Made by a program: the position numbers and the translations under genes. Shown piece by piece: positions 33,286 to 41,683 of a stretch of DNA of 64,000 bases; the stretch's first letter is position 1, and the number at the start of each line of letters is the position of its first letter. The notes under the pieces are model-generated. The model was not told the DNA's origin, ran no database searches, and saw nothing but the letters and a program-made list of their open reading frames with translations. The DNA comes from Candidatus Gracilibacteria bacterium GN02-873 (GTDB lineage Bacteria > Patescibacteriota > Gracilibacteria > BD1-5 > UBA2023): contig MORC01000001.1 of NCBI GenBank assembly GCA_003260345.1, positions 619,335 through 683,334 of the forward strand, in the 5' to 3' direction.

Positions 33286-35005
33286 CTCAAATTTCATTAG
33301 TAAATTTCTACTGTGGTAGATCAAGGTATTTTCCATTTTTCTGAATTTCTCAAATTTCATTAGTAAATTTCTACTGTGGTAGATCCCACTCTCTTTTGTA
33401 TCGTCCACGCCCTCAAATTTCATTAGTAAATTTCTACTGTGGTAGATACGAACTGGAAACACTTGATTTCGTGCTCAAATTTCATTAGTAAATTTCTACT
33501 GTGGTAGATTCTTTGTGTTCAGGAAATGGACACTGCTCAAATTTCATTAGTAAATTTCTACTGTGGTAGATTTTTATATTCTTTTGGGAAAAAATCACTC
33601 AAATTTCATTAGTAAATTTCTACTGTGGTAGATTTATCTCCTTCTATGACTGCTTTATCTCAAATTTCATTAGTAAATTTCTACTGTGGTAGATGTCAAT
33701 GTATTCTTTATAATCGTGATCTCAAATTTCATTAGTAAATTTCTACTGTGGTAGATGAGCGTTGAAAAATATCGAAGCCTCACTCAAATTTCATTAGTAA
33801 ATTTCTACTGTGGTAGATGCAACTTATCTTACAGAATTGAATAACTCAAATTTCATTAGTAAATTTCTACTGTTGTAGATTTTCCAGCATTTACATCTCG
33901 ATATTTCTCAAATTTCATTAGTAAATTTCTACTGTTGTAGATACTTTCGCGAACATATCGTTCGCCAAAACTCAAATTTCATTAGTAAATTTCTACTGTT
34001 GTAGATTGTACGCCGATTTTTCCGCATACATTTCTCAAATTTCATTAGTAAATTTCTACTGTTGTAGATTTTCCAGCATTTACATCTCGATATTTCTCAA
34101 ATTTCATTAGTAAATTTCTACTGTTGTAGATTAGCATTAAGTACATTATAAAACTCTACTCAAATTTCATTAGTAAATTTCTACTGTGGTAGATGAATGC
34201 GATTCATCGAAATGCCTGCTTCTCAAATTTCGTTATTAAATTTCTACTGTGGTAGATGAGTGGAGCCAATATTTGAATGCTTCACACTCAAATTTCGTTA
34301 TTAAATTTCTACTGTGGTAGATAGAGAATTTGGGATTTTTATGCCGAGCTCAAATTTCGTTATTAAATTTCTACTGTTGTAGATGTTTATAAAATTCGCC
34401 CCATAAAAATTCTCAAATTTCATTAGTAAATTTCTACTGTTGTAGATATAACATCAGCAAATCAGTTCCATATCTCAAATTTCGTTATTAAATTTCTACT
34501 GTGGTAGATAAATTGTTTATGCCGTAAAGACTAACGACTCAAATTTCGTTATTAAATTTCTACTGTGGTAGATTAGCCTTCGGCTTCTCCTATAACTTTA
34601 CTCAAATTTCGTTATTAAATTTCTACTGTGGTAGATCAATATAGAGCTTCCCAACTCCGTTTTCCTCAAATTTCGTTATTAAATTTCTACTGTTGTAGAT
34701 CGCCAGTTTTTGCGTTTCAGTCATTTTTCTCAAATTTCATTAGTAAATTTCTACTGCGGTAGATCATTGATTACTTTTGCAATGGTTTCCGCTCAAATTT
34801 CGTTATTAAATTTCTACTGTGGTAGATTCTTATATGCTAACACTAGAACAAAACTCAAATTTCGTTATTAAATTTCTACTGTGGTAGATTCTAATGTATC
34901 AGCTCGGCGACTAATTCTCAAATTTCGTTATTAAATTTCTACTGTTGTAGATCGCCAGTTTTTGCGTTTCAGTCATTTTTCTCAAATTTCATTAGTAAAT
35001 TTCTA
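33286..35005 (+). CRISPR. type V-A CRISPR array, 27 full 36-nt repeats plus one truncated
   Basis: Repeats end in the Cas12a handle TTTCTAC-TGTG/TGTT-GTAGAT, so crRNAs are read on the plus strand. Spacers are 25-29 nt. Two repeat types occur: CATTAGTAAA (repeats 1-15, 19, 24, 28) and CGTTATTAAA (16-18, 20-23, 25-27). The stem loop is TGTG, TGTT (repeats 10-14, 18, 19, 23, 27) or once TGCG (24). Repeat 28 (34981-35005) is cut after TTTCTA. Spacer 10 equals spacer 13 (33881-33906, 34070-34095); spacer 23 equals spacer 27 (34701-34728, 34953-34980). Spacers 1, 11 and 12 match the phage in this window. Confidence 0.98.
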
Positions 35006-35045
35006 AGATTAAAGGACTTATTTTTTGAAATATAAATTATTTTTT

Positions 35046-35201
35046 ATGACTACAAACGATACTGACTTCCACGAACAACAAGCAGAAGAAATGCTTGAAT
35101 GGTACAAAAATCTGAGTGAAGAAGAACAGGCGCTCTTTGAGGAGGACTTGATAGGAATGCTGACAGCCTTCACTGAATACATGAAAAAGAAGAGCGGATA
35201 A
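35046..35201 (+). CDS. small acidic protein, 51 aa, next to the array
   Basis: ATG 35046 to TAA 35199-35201. The product is rich in Glu and Asp (EMLEWYKNLSEEEQALFEED) with a basic end (KKKSG), probably two helices. It lies 40 bases after the truncated last repeat and before a good terminator. No family is recognised. Small acidic proteins are common among DNA mimics and regulators, but nothing here proves such a role. Confidence 0.55.
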   Translation: MTTNDTDFHEQQAEEMLEWYKNLSEEEQALFEEDLIGMLTAFTEYMKKKSG

Positions 35202-35260
35202 GCATTGCCAAACAGGTGATCAGAGAAATAAAGGGAAATCTTAAAAAGATACAAAAAAAT

Positions 35261-35286
35261 AACTCCTATTTTATTAGGAGTTTTCG
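35261..35286 (+). terminator. terminator after the 51-aa gene
   Basis: AACTCCTA (35261-35268), loop TTTTAT, TAGGAGTT (35275-35282), then T residues. Confidence 0.8.
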
Positions 35287-35336
35287 GACTTCATAGTAAA
35301 ATTTCTGTGAGACTTTAGTATATCAGGAAATTTTTA

Positions 35337-35573
35337 TTACAATTTCAAATTATCATCCTCGTCAAGTTTCCAATGCGGATTGTAAGCCACATCAAAATAT
35401 AATCATTCAAATCTCTTGAGATAATTATCACAAAATATTTTTTATACTAGTTTTACAATCATTGCTCACAATTTTTCTATCTTCATCAAAACTTCATCAA
35501 CCTCTGATGGAGTTTTTGTATTATAACTAATTAAGTCACTTTTTAATGATCGAAAGTCGCATCATCGAAAAAA
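35337..35573 (-). pseudogene. degraded ORF downstream of prfA
   Basis: On the minus strand one frame encodes protein-like sequence (DLISYNTKTPSEVDEVLMKI, then YLKRFEGLYFDVAYNPHWKL) interrupted by one in-frame TAA. It lacks a convincing start codon and ends in TAA 35337-35339. Read as code 25 it looks like a decayed small gene of about 75 codons. The family is unknown. The rest of 35202-35580 holds only the terminator at 35261. Confidence 0.35.
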
Positions 35574-35581
35574 CTACAATT

Positions 35582-36661
35582 TTATTCCGCACCTTTAGAA
35601 GCCTCTTCGAGTTTCATCGTTTGATCTGCAATCGCGAGCGCATCAAAAATATCACCCAAATCGCCACTCATTACGACAGGAATGTTTGAAAAATTGGCAC
35701 CAATTCGATGATCCGTGATTCGATCCTGTGGATAGTTGTATGTGCGGATTTTTTCGGAGCGATCACCAGATCCTACCTGAGCCAAACGAGCCGCTCCTTC
35801 TTCGGCCGCTTTTTTTGCTTCTTCCATAGCAAAAAGTCGAGCTTTCAAAACTGAAATCGCCTTCACTTTATTTTGCAATTGAGAACGCTGATCCTGACAT
35901 TCGACCGCCAATCCAGTTGGAATATGTACGACACGAATGGCAGAATTGGTTTTGTTGACATGCTGGCCACCCGCACCAGACGCGCGACACGCCATAATTT
36001 CAAGATCTTCTTCACGAATTTCGATTTCCACATCTTCTGCTTCTGGCATCACGGCGACCGTCACTGTCGAAGTATGAACGCGACCATTTTTTTCTGTCGC
36101 AGGAATTCGCTGAACACGATGAACACCAGATTCATATTTGAATCGAGAATACGCACCCTCCCCTTTTACCTCAAAAATCACTTCCTTGTATCCACCAGCA
36201 TCATTGAAAGATTCCGAGGTCATCTCAACACCAAAACCCTCATTGCGGGCAAAATTTTTGTACGCTTCAGCCAATTCCATCGCAAAAAGTCCCGCCTCAT
36301 CACCACCAGCACCGGCGCGAACTTCGAGAATAATATTTTTTTCATCATTTGGATCTTTTGGCAAAAGAGCGATTTTGAGCTCTTCTTCCAGTACTGGAAT
36401 TTTTTCTTCCGCTTCGGCAATTTCCATTTTCATGAGCTCAAGCATTTCTGGATCTTTTTCGTTTACCACGAGCGTTTTTGCTTCCTCATAATTGGCATAC
36501 AAATTTTTATAAATCTTGTACAATTCTACGGTTTTTTCAAGATTTTTTTTCTTCTGATTCACAGATTTAAGGCGTTTGATATCAGAAAAAATCGCTGGAT
36601 CAGCCAGCTCTTGTTCCAAATTTTCGTATTCAGTAATAAGATTATCAAGTTGAAATTTCAT
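35582..36661 (-). CDS. prfA: peptide chain release factor RF1
   Basis: A 359-residue class I release factor with GAGGQ (catalytic peptide-release loop) and the RF1-type stop-codon recognition segment RIPATEKNGRVHTS (PxT motif; RF2 has SPF). RF1 reads UAA and UAG only. That fits a genome with UGA reassigned, where RF2 should be absent. There is no in-frame TGA. It is the last clearly chromosomal gene before the tRNA-Leu/phage junction. Confidence 0.96.
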   Translation of the reverse strand: MKFQLDNLITEYENLEQELADPAIFSDIKRLKSVNQKKKNLEKTVELYKIYKNLYANYEEAKTLVVNEKDPEMLELMKMEIAEAEEKIPVLEEELKIALLPKDPNDEKNIILEVRAGAGGDEAGLFAMELAEAYKNFARNEGFGVEMTSESFNDAGGYKEVIFEVKGEGAYSRFKYESGVHRVQRIPATEKNGRVHTSTVTVAVMPEAEDVEIEIREEDLEIMACRASGAGGQHVNKTNSAIRVVHIPTGLAVECQDQRSQLQNKVKAISVLKARLFAMEEAKKAAEEGAARLAQVGSGDRSEKIRTYNYPQDRITDHRIGANFSNIPVVMSGDLGDIFDALAIADQTMKLEEASKGAE

Positions 36662-36789
36662 ACAATTTTTTAAATAAAAAGGATTATACGAAAAATTTTT
36701 AAAAAGTCGAGAAAAAATTGATTTAAAAATTAAAATCTGAAATTTTTATTTGACTTTATGTAAAGTTTCTATAAAATTCTGAAAATCTT

Positions 36790-36836
36790 GCCCAGGTGGT
36801 GGAATGGTAGACACGGGGGACTCAAAATCCCTTGTG
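36790..36836 (+). tRNA. 5' half of tRNA-Leu(CAA), truncated at the phage junction
   Basis: From G 36790 the sequence gives a Leu-type acceptor 5' strand (GCCCAGG), D arm (GGTGGAATGGTAGACAC) and an anticodon arm GGGGA-CTCAAAA-TCCCT with anticodon CAA (36823-36825). The variable arm, T arm and 3' acceptor strand are missing; a terminator hairpin starts at 36845 instead. TTGACT (36750-36755) and TATAAA (36770-36775) upstream may be a weak promoter. The simplest reading is a phage attachment site, with the other half outside the window. Confidence 0.7.
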
Positions 36837-36844
36837 TTACAGAA

Positions 36845-36893
36845 AAATGTTAATGTTCTGAACTTATGTTCCGAACCTTAACATTTTTTATTT
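36845..36893 (+). terminator. long terminator hairpin after the tRNA half
   Basis: AAATGTTAA (36845-36853) pairs with TTAACATTT (36878-36886). Inside it GTTC-T-GAAC and GTTC-C-GAAC pair around a TTAT loop, making about 17 base pairs with a few mismatches. A T-rich run follows. Confidence 0.85.
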
Positions 36894-37136
36894 CTCTGCT
36901 TCCTAGAACTATGGCACGACCGAGGGGATGGAAGAGTTGCGGAAGTCCCGCAGTAAAGGAAATAAATTTTTCAAACTTTAAAAATCAAAAAAATCCGTTT
37001 ATGATTTTCCGAAAAATATAAAATCTCAAAAACGGACAAATAAAAAACCGCATAAAATGCGGAACAAAACAAAATGTATACGAAGTATACGAATAACTTG
37101 CGAAAATGCAAGTTTTTTTATTGCTAAAATTTCCCT
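36894..37136. other. phage-edge noncoding segment
   Basis: No gene is seen. It contains a GC-richer patch with a small hairpin TGCGG-AAGTC-CCGCA near 36940, a CCGCAT/ATGCGG hairpin near 37055, and GTATACGAAGTATAC near 37079. A terminator is at 37095-37120. Confidence 0.4.
37095..37120 (+). terminator. terminator
   Basis: AACTTGC (37095-37101), loop GAAAAT, GCAAGTT (37108-37114), then T residues. It lies just before the first phage gene. Confidence 0.75.
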
Positions 37137-37325
37137 ATGAAAACTTTTATTTCTCTTTTTATTCTTTTTATTCTCTCGCAGGTTACGGCGAGAAACATTA
37201 ACGAAGCATTATTTTTTGCTTTGTTTTTGTCTTTTTTTCTTGTTTTCGCTTCTTATCGCTGGGCGGTTGAAGCCAAAAAAGAAGAAGAAAAAAGAAAAAA
37301 ATATATGTATAATTTTGATTTATAA
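37137..37325 (+). CDS. small phage membrane protein, 62 aa
   Basis: ATG 37137 to TAA. Two hydrophobic stretches (about residues 3-20 and 25-45) are followed by a Lys/Glu-rich tail (KKEEEKRKKY). Unknown function. It is flanked by terminators on both sides, so it is its own unit. Confidence 0.5.
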   Translation: MKTFISLFILFILSQVTARNINEALFFALFLSFFLVFASYRWAVEAKKEEEKRKKYMYNFDL

Positions 37326-37333
37326 TTTTATTT

Positions 37334-37362
37334 GCCCCGCCTAAAAAACGGGGCTTTATTTT
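37334..37362 (+). terminator. terminator
   Basis: GCCCCG (37334-37339), A-rich loop, CGGGGC (37349-37354), then T-rich sequence. Confidence 0.8.
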
Positions 37363-37370
37363 TTCTTAAA

Positions 37371-37592
37371 ATGAAAATTTCTGAAATTCAAAAAGAGGCA
37401 AAAAATATTATTGCTGATATTTTCCCCCTTGTTGTTAAATCCGACAACAAGGAAGACTGGATAAAAGCCCTCAATTTTATAGTAACAAAAATTTTTATGC
37501 TCGAAAATTGAGAACGAGGTGAGGCTCTTTTTTATTGGCGAGAAGTTCGCCGACAAATGACCGATAAATTCGGAAAAAAATTTATTAAATAA
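37371..37592 (+). CDS. hypothetical phage protein, 73 aa
   Basis: ATG 37371 to TAA 37590-37592 with one TGA glycine (MLENGERGEALFYW). Helical, soluble, no recognised family. It is the first of several small genes separated by short AT-rich gaps, each preceded by TTTTTA-type sequence and ATG. Confidence 0.6.
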
Positions 37593-37604
37593 TTTTAAAA
37601 AATT

Positions 37605-37907
37605 ATGAAAAGATTAAAGCGTCCGATAATTTTTCTGAAACACGGAAAATGGAAATTTCTTGCAAATTTCACTGATGAAATGTACGATGATTTCGATGCA
37701 ATTATTGAAAAATACGAAGAACAAACACCTGAATGTACCGCTGAAATTTGTACATTTTTTCATAAAAAATATAAGGCAAAATTCGAACGGCACTTTGATA
37801 ATGTTCCACTTACTTACACGGAGGCTCTCGAATACATTCGAGACTATCCGAACTACAAAGTCGAGGTTCGAGCGTACAGAACTAAATTTCCACAAGCGGA
37901 CGAATAA
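37605..37907 (+). CDS. hypothetical phage protein, 100 aa
   Basis: ATG 37605 to TAA. Soluble, mixed charge, aromatic-rich; no in-frame TGA and no recognised domain. It lies 12 nt after the 73-aa gene in the early cluster. Confidence 0.6.
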   Translation: MKRLKRPIIFLKHGKWKFLANFTDEMYDDFDAIIEKYEEQTPECTAEICTFFHKKYKAKFERHFDNVPLTYTEALEYIRDYPNYKVEVRAYRTKFPQADE

Positions 37908-37936
37908 TCCGCTTTTTTATTTTATTATTTTATTTT

Positions 37937-38152
37937 ATGAAAACGCTTGAAATTCTTGAATCCTGAAAATACAGAGTTCGAATATGGGACAACGACGGAT
38001 ATTATACAGTATCCTGTTTTTCCATCGAAAAGGATGGACAAGTATTGCACTTCCCCTCCTTTCATAAGCATTTTCAAAAATTGGCAAATGCTTACAAACA
38101 AGCCGAGAAGTTTTTTGTTTGGGCGGACCCATCTTACAAACGAGATTTATAA
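37937..38152 (+). CDS. hypothetical phage protein, 71 aa
   Basis: ATG 37937 to TAA 38150-38152 with one TGA glycine near the start (ILESGKYRVRIWDNDGYY). The pattern suggests a small beta-rich fold. Unknown function. Confidence 0.55.
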
Positions 38153-38174
38153 TTTATTTTTAATTTTTATTTTT

Positions 38175-38441
38175 ATGTCTACAAAAACTCAAAAAATCCA
38201 TTTCTCTATCAGAGAGAAAGAAAAAAACACACAAAAATCGGAGATAATCTTCGAATATAAAGGGGATATGCCGAAAGAAGAAATAAAAAAAGCAGTTTTA
38301 CTGCATTTTTGCATCCAAACACTAACCCCAGAAAATAGATTGATTTTTTGTAGTGATCTTATAAAAAATCCACAAAAAGCCATCGAAAAATTTATTGCTC
38401 ACACAGAGCAATTTGTTAAAATTGTAGAAATTGAGGACTAA
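38175..38441 (+). CDS. hypothetical phage protein, 88 aa
   Basis: ATG 38175 to TAA. Charged, no membrane segment, no recognised family. It directly precedes the recombinase-like ATPase gene by 26 nt, so it may belong to the recombination or replication module. Confidence 0.6.
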   Translation: MSTKTQKIHFSIREKEKNTQKSEIIFEYKGDMPKEEIKKAVLLHFCIQTLTPENRLIFCSDLIKNPQKAIEKFIAHTEQFVKIVEIED

Positions 38442-38467
38442 TTTATTTTATATATTTTTATTATTTT

Positions 38468-39835
38468 ATGCTTAAAATACAAACATTTCAGCCCGAAAAT
38501 TCTTATATCAAGGCTCTTATTTATGGACCATCAGGTGCAGGGAAAACTACATTTGCAGCGACCGCACCAAATCCTATTTTTGCTAGTTCTGAAAAAGGAC
38601 TGATGTCTATTCGCCACCTTTCCCCACAATTTGCGGAAATTAACAGCCTTCAAGATTTGAAGGATTTGTATAATTTTTTGAAAAATGAAAAACACGAGTT
38701 CGAAACTTGTGTTATTGATAGTATCACGGAAATCAACGATATTATCAAAACCGAAATCGAAACCAAAAACAAGCGAAATATGCAACTACAAGACTGGGGT
38801 ATCTTACAGAAAGAAATCAAAGATATTTTGCGAAAGTTCCGAGACTTGCCGATGCATATTATTTTCCTCGCTCAAGAAACAACTGAAAAAGACGAGGAAA
38901 AAATTGTGAAATATCTTCCTTCCCTCAATGGAAAATCAGCGACTGAAATTGCTTATTATATGGACACCGTCGGTTATTGTTTTATCGATAAACTCGGCAA
39001 CCGAAAAATCGGAACAATGCCGAATGAAAAATACTTAACGAAGGATCGAACGAATGTTATTGAAGGCGGGGAAAATCAGAATTTCTCTGAATGGGTGGAA
39101 GCGATGAAAAAAACCATCAAAACCACCTCACAGAAAACTGAAAAATCTGCCCCAGTAGTAGATGAAAAAACTCAAAAAACTACTAAAAAATCAACGAAAA
39201 AAACCGAGCCGAGTATCGAAGAAAAAGTTGAAAATGCCGATGAACAAGAAGCATTGCGACTATTCGAAAAACTCAAAAAAGATATCAGTACTGCCTGCTG
39301 TCTTGATGAGATTAACTCAATTCACGACGACTTCCGTAAGTGGGTTGCGGACAGAATTTCACAAGAAAAAATCAACGAGTTTGTACGGTTGGTTAGCCAG
39401 CGTCGTGATGAGCTTGCACCACAAAAACAAGCCCCAGTATCACAACCTGAACCTAAACCAGCACCAGCACCGAAAGTAGTCAATGACAACGACGAAGAAA
39501 GTTGCGTTGCAGAAAGTGCAAAACTTATAAATCGTCAGAGGGCTGAAAAAAATTCTGAAACAGCCGACGAAAAACCAGCCGAGAAAGCGACTGAAACCAG
39601 TGAAGATGCTGGACCGAAAATGGCAACTAAATATCAGATATCGACACTTGTCGGAATGATTAAAAAACTTGCTGGCGAAATTCCATACGCCGAGCAAAAA
39701 AATAAATATCGAGCCACTATCGCGGCGATTTGTTCGCGTGATGTTTGGGCAGAAGGACTGGAAGAAATGTCTGCCCTACTCACTCTTCAAGAAGCAGCCA
39801 AAATTATTGGCTACTTAAAAACAAAAATTTCTTAA
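38468..39835 (+). CDS. phage RecA-like ATPase (AAA_24 / Sak4 type)
   Basis: A 455-residue protein. The N-terminal RecA-like domain has Walker A YGPSGAGKTTFA (about residues 19-30), ETCVIDSITEI as Walker B and a later HIIFLAQE. This layout matches phage AAA_24/Sak4-type proteins, single-strand annealing recombinases that work with SSB-like proteins. A Lys/Glu/Pro/Ala-rich linker (about 220-390) leads to a small C-terminal helical domain. There is no in-frame TGA. Its place before the initiator and nuclease genes fits a recombination-replication module. Confidence 0.75.
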   Translation: MLKIQTFQPENSYIKALIYGPSGAGKTTFAATAPNPIFASSEKGLMSIRHLSPQFAEINSLQDLKDLYNFLKNEKHEFETCVIDSITEINDIIKTEIETKNKRNMQLQDWGILQKEIKDILRKFRDLPMHIIFLAQETTEKDEEKIVKYLPSLNGKSATEIAYYMDTVGYCFIDKLGNRKIGTMPNEKYLTKDRTNVIEGGENQNFSEWVEAMKKTIKTTSQKTEKSAPVVDEKTQKTTKKSTKKTEPSIEEKVENADEQEALRLFEKLKKDISTACCLDEINSIHDDFRKWVADRISQEKINEFVRLVSQRRDELAPQKQAPVSQPEPKPAPAPKVVNDNDEESCVAESAKLINRQRAEKNSETADEKPAEKATETSEDAGPKMATKYQISTLVGMIKKLAGEIPYAEQKNKYRATIAAICSRDVWAEGLEEMSALLTLQEAAKIIGYLKTKIS

Positions 39836-39880
39836 TTATTCCCTCGATGATCGGGGGATTTTTATTTTTTAAAAATTTTT

Positions 39881-40090
39881 ATGACGAAACTTAAAAAAAT
39901 TATCTCCCGATTTCCGAAGGGTAGTCGTCAGCTTATCACTCAACGGCTCAATGTATCTCAGCAGTCGTTGTATAATCTCGAAGGGAAAGGCGTTCGCTCG
40001 GTTCGCAAGGCGATGCAACTTGCGAAGGTTATCGAGGAAATTTTTGGAGAAAAAATCGATTTTCTCGACATTGCAGAAATGAAAAAATAA
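39881..40090 (+). CDS. small helix-turn-helix DNA-binding protein, 69 aa
   Basis: ATG 39881 to TAA. GSRQLITQRLNVSQQSLYNL looks like the helix-turn-helix of a Cro/CI-type protein, and the basic N-terminus fits DNA binding. Probably an early regulator placed just before the initiator gene. No operator was identified. Confidence 0.6.
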   Translation: MTKLKKIISRFPKGSRQLITQRLNVSQQSLYNLEGKGVRSVRKAMQLAKVIEEIFGEKIDFLDIAEMKK

Positions 40091-40165
40091 TTTTTCCAAA
40101 AATACAAAAAACAAATACAAAAATAAAAAATACAAATATCGAAATTTATTTTTGTTTTTTATTTT

Positions 40166-41005
40166 ATGGCGAAACTCGAAAGGCAGGATAGTAACTTTAC
40201 GCAGGTTTCTAATTTTGTCCTGCTCAATAAAAATTTATCAGCAAAGGCAAAGTGAGTATATGCGTATATGTATTCTCGGACTGATGACTGGGATTTTTCC
40301 GCTGAAAGAATTGCACTTGATTTTTCTGATGGAATAAAATCCATTCGTTCTGCGCTTGTTGAGCTCGAAAACGAGTGATTTCTCACTCGGGAAAAACAAG
40401 CAACTTGACAAATGATTTATTTTCTTTGGATTGAGCCAAAGTGCCAAAAGGGCGTTTTGCGTTCAGAAAGCCCAAAGTGCCGAAAAGGCAAAGTGCCAAA
40501 AAGGCAAAGTGCCGAAAAGGCACCCTTAAATAATATAGATATATATAATAATATTAAATCTATATCTTCATTACATTCAGATATAGATTTAGAAAAATCG
40601 CAAAATTTCGAAAATTCAGAAAATTCGTTTTTAGAAAATTCAGAAAAAATTTCTGAAACCGAAAAAAATCTCAATTCTGAAAAACAAAATCTCTCGAACA
40701 CCGAACCCCCACACCCCCCTACCCCCCTCGCCCCCGCGCTCGAAAATAATTCATTCGACTACCTCGACGATGTGGCGGAAAAATTCCGAAATCAGGAGGC
40801 GGTATATTTCCCTGATTGGGTTGGGGACGCTGATCGGACCGAATTTTTTAAATTTTTGCTGTATTGGACGGAAACGGACTCACGCGGAAAAATCCGCGCC
40901 AAAAAAGAAAAAGTTTTTGAAATTCGAAGGCGTTTCGCCTATTGGCTCTCGCGTTCAAAGCCCTCGAATGTATCCCCTAACCAAGCACGAAATCGAATAT
41001 GATAA
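40166..41005 (+). CDS. phage replication initiator-like protein with winged helix
   Basis: With TGA as Gly the frame runs 279 residues (ATG 40166 to TAA 41003-41005). The N-terminal ~90 residues form a helix-turn-helix/winged-helix domain (LSAKAKGVYAYMYSR, then SIRSALVELENEGFL), as in phage and plasmid initiators. A low-complexity middle, which contains the iteron repeats at DNA level, is followed by a C-terminal helical domain. The next gene overlaps its end by 7 nt. The role is inferred from the domain type and the embedded repeats. Confidence 0.65.
40438..40590 (+). other. candidate phage replication origin (iterons and AT-rich palindrome)
   Basis: Four copies of a 16-bp repeat, AAAGTGCC(A/G)AAAAGGC, start at 40438, 40474, 40490 and 40506; the last three are in tandem. 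An AT-rich tract follows, with an inverted repeat AAATCTATATCT (40556-40567) / AGATATAGATTT (40579-40590). Iterons plus an AT-rich element inside an initiator gene match the lambda O-type origin layout. Confidence 0.6.
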
Positions 41006-41451
41006 ACCTAACAGAATCGCGTCCACTCGTGTTTTTACGGCTGAAAGACGAGCGAATCCTTCTGCCGTGGACAATCGAAAAACTGAAATCAAAAATGCAG
41101 TTCGACTACCTTGACACGGAAACTGGGCGACTTATCCCCACGGCGAAAAATATTATCCTCGATAGTGGGATTGGCACGGCGTGGGATTTTTTCGAGTATT
41201 ACGGGAAAAAAACGGTTGAGCCATTTATTTTGAGCCGATTATACTCGCGGACTTCATCAATGGACGAACGCGAACGACACAAACTCACGAATGTCCAAAT
41301 TTGGGGATTTATAGAGAAAATTCGTGATGAAGAAAAAATCCTTACGGAAAAGCCTGAGCGAATGAACCCTGATAAATTCCTTGAATTGGACCGAAAAATC
41401 CGTAAAAAACTGGGTATTAAACGCCCTTTTACTGGCACTACACCGTTTTAA
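40999..41451 (+). CDS. hypothetical phage protein, 150 aa
   Basis: ATG 40999 overlaps the initiator-like stop (ATGATAA). Soluble, charged, with no in-frame TGA. No family is recognised. Translational coupling to the initiator suggests a replication-associated role such as helicase loading, but no motif supports this. After it, 41452-41683 is AT-rich with no gene. Confidence 0.6.
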   Translation: MINLTESRPLVFLRLKDERILLPWTIEKLKSKMQFDYLDTETGRLIPTAKNIILDSGIGTAWDFFEYYGKKTVEPFILSRLYSRTSSMDERERHKLTNVQIWGFIEKIRDEEKILTEKPERMNPDKFLELDRKIRKKLGIKRPFTGTTPF

Positions 41452-41683
41452 TTTTTATTTTTTATTTATTTTTTCAAAAATCAGGGGCAAATAAAAATCT
41501 GATATGTCAGGTTGAAAAATAATTGCCAAAAATCTTTACAAAAATCCGCCAAATTTTTGTGCAAATGTTTTTTGTGTATAAATTATCATCTCAAAAAATA
41601 TCGCGCGAAAAAACGGCATTTTTGAAAGAAATTGATTTTTGATTTTTTATAAATTTTTATTTTATTTTTTATTTTTTCAAAAA

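Noticed and set aside
33139..33462. A minus-strand protein with a YHSRNLLMKFE repeat
   Set aside because: It is the translation of the CRISPR repeats, not a gene.
37075..37100. loxP-like look of GTATACGAAGTATAC with nearby ATAACTT
   Set aside because: The arms and spacer do not match loxP order and no tyrosine recombinase is in the window. Likely chance in AT-rich DNA.
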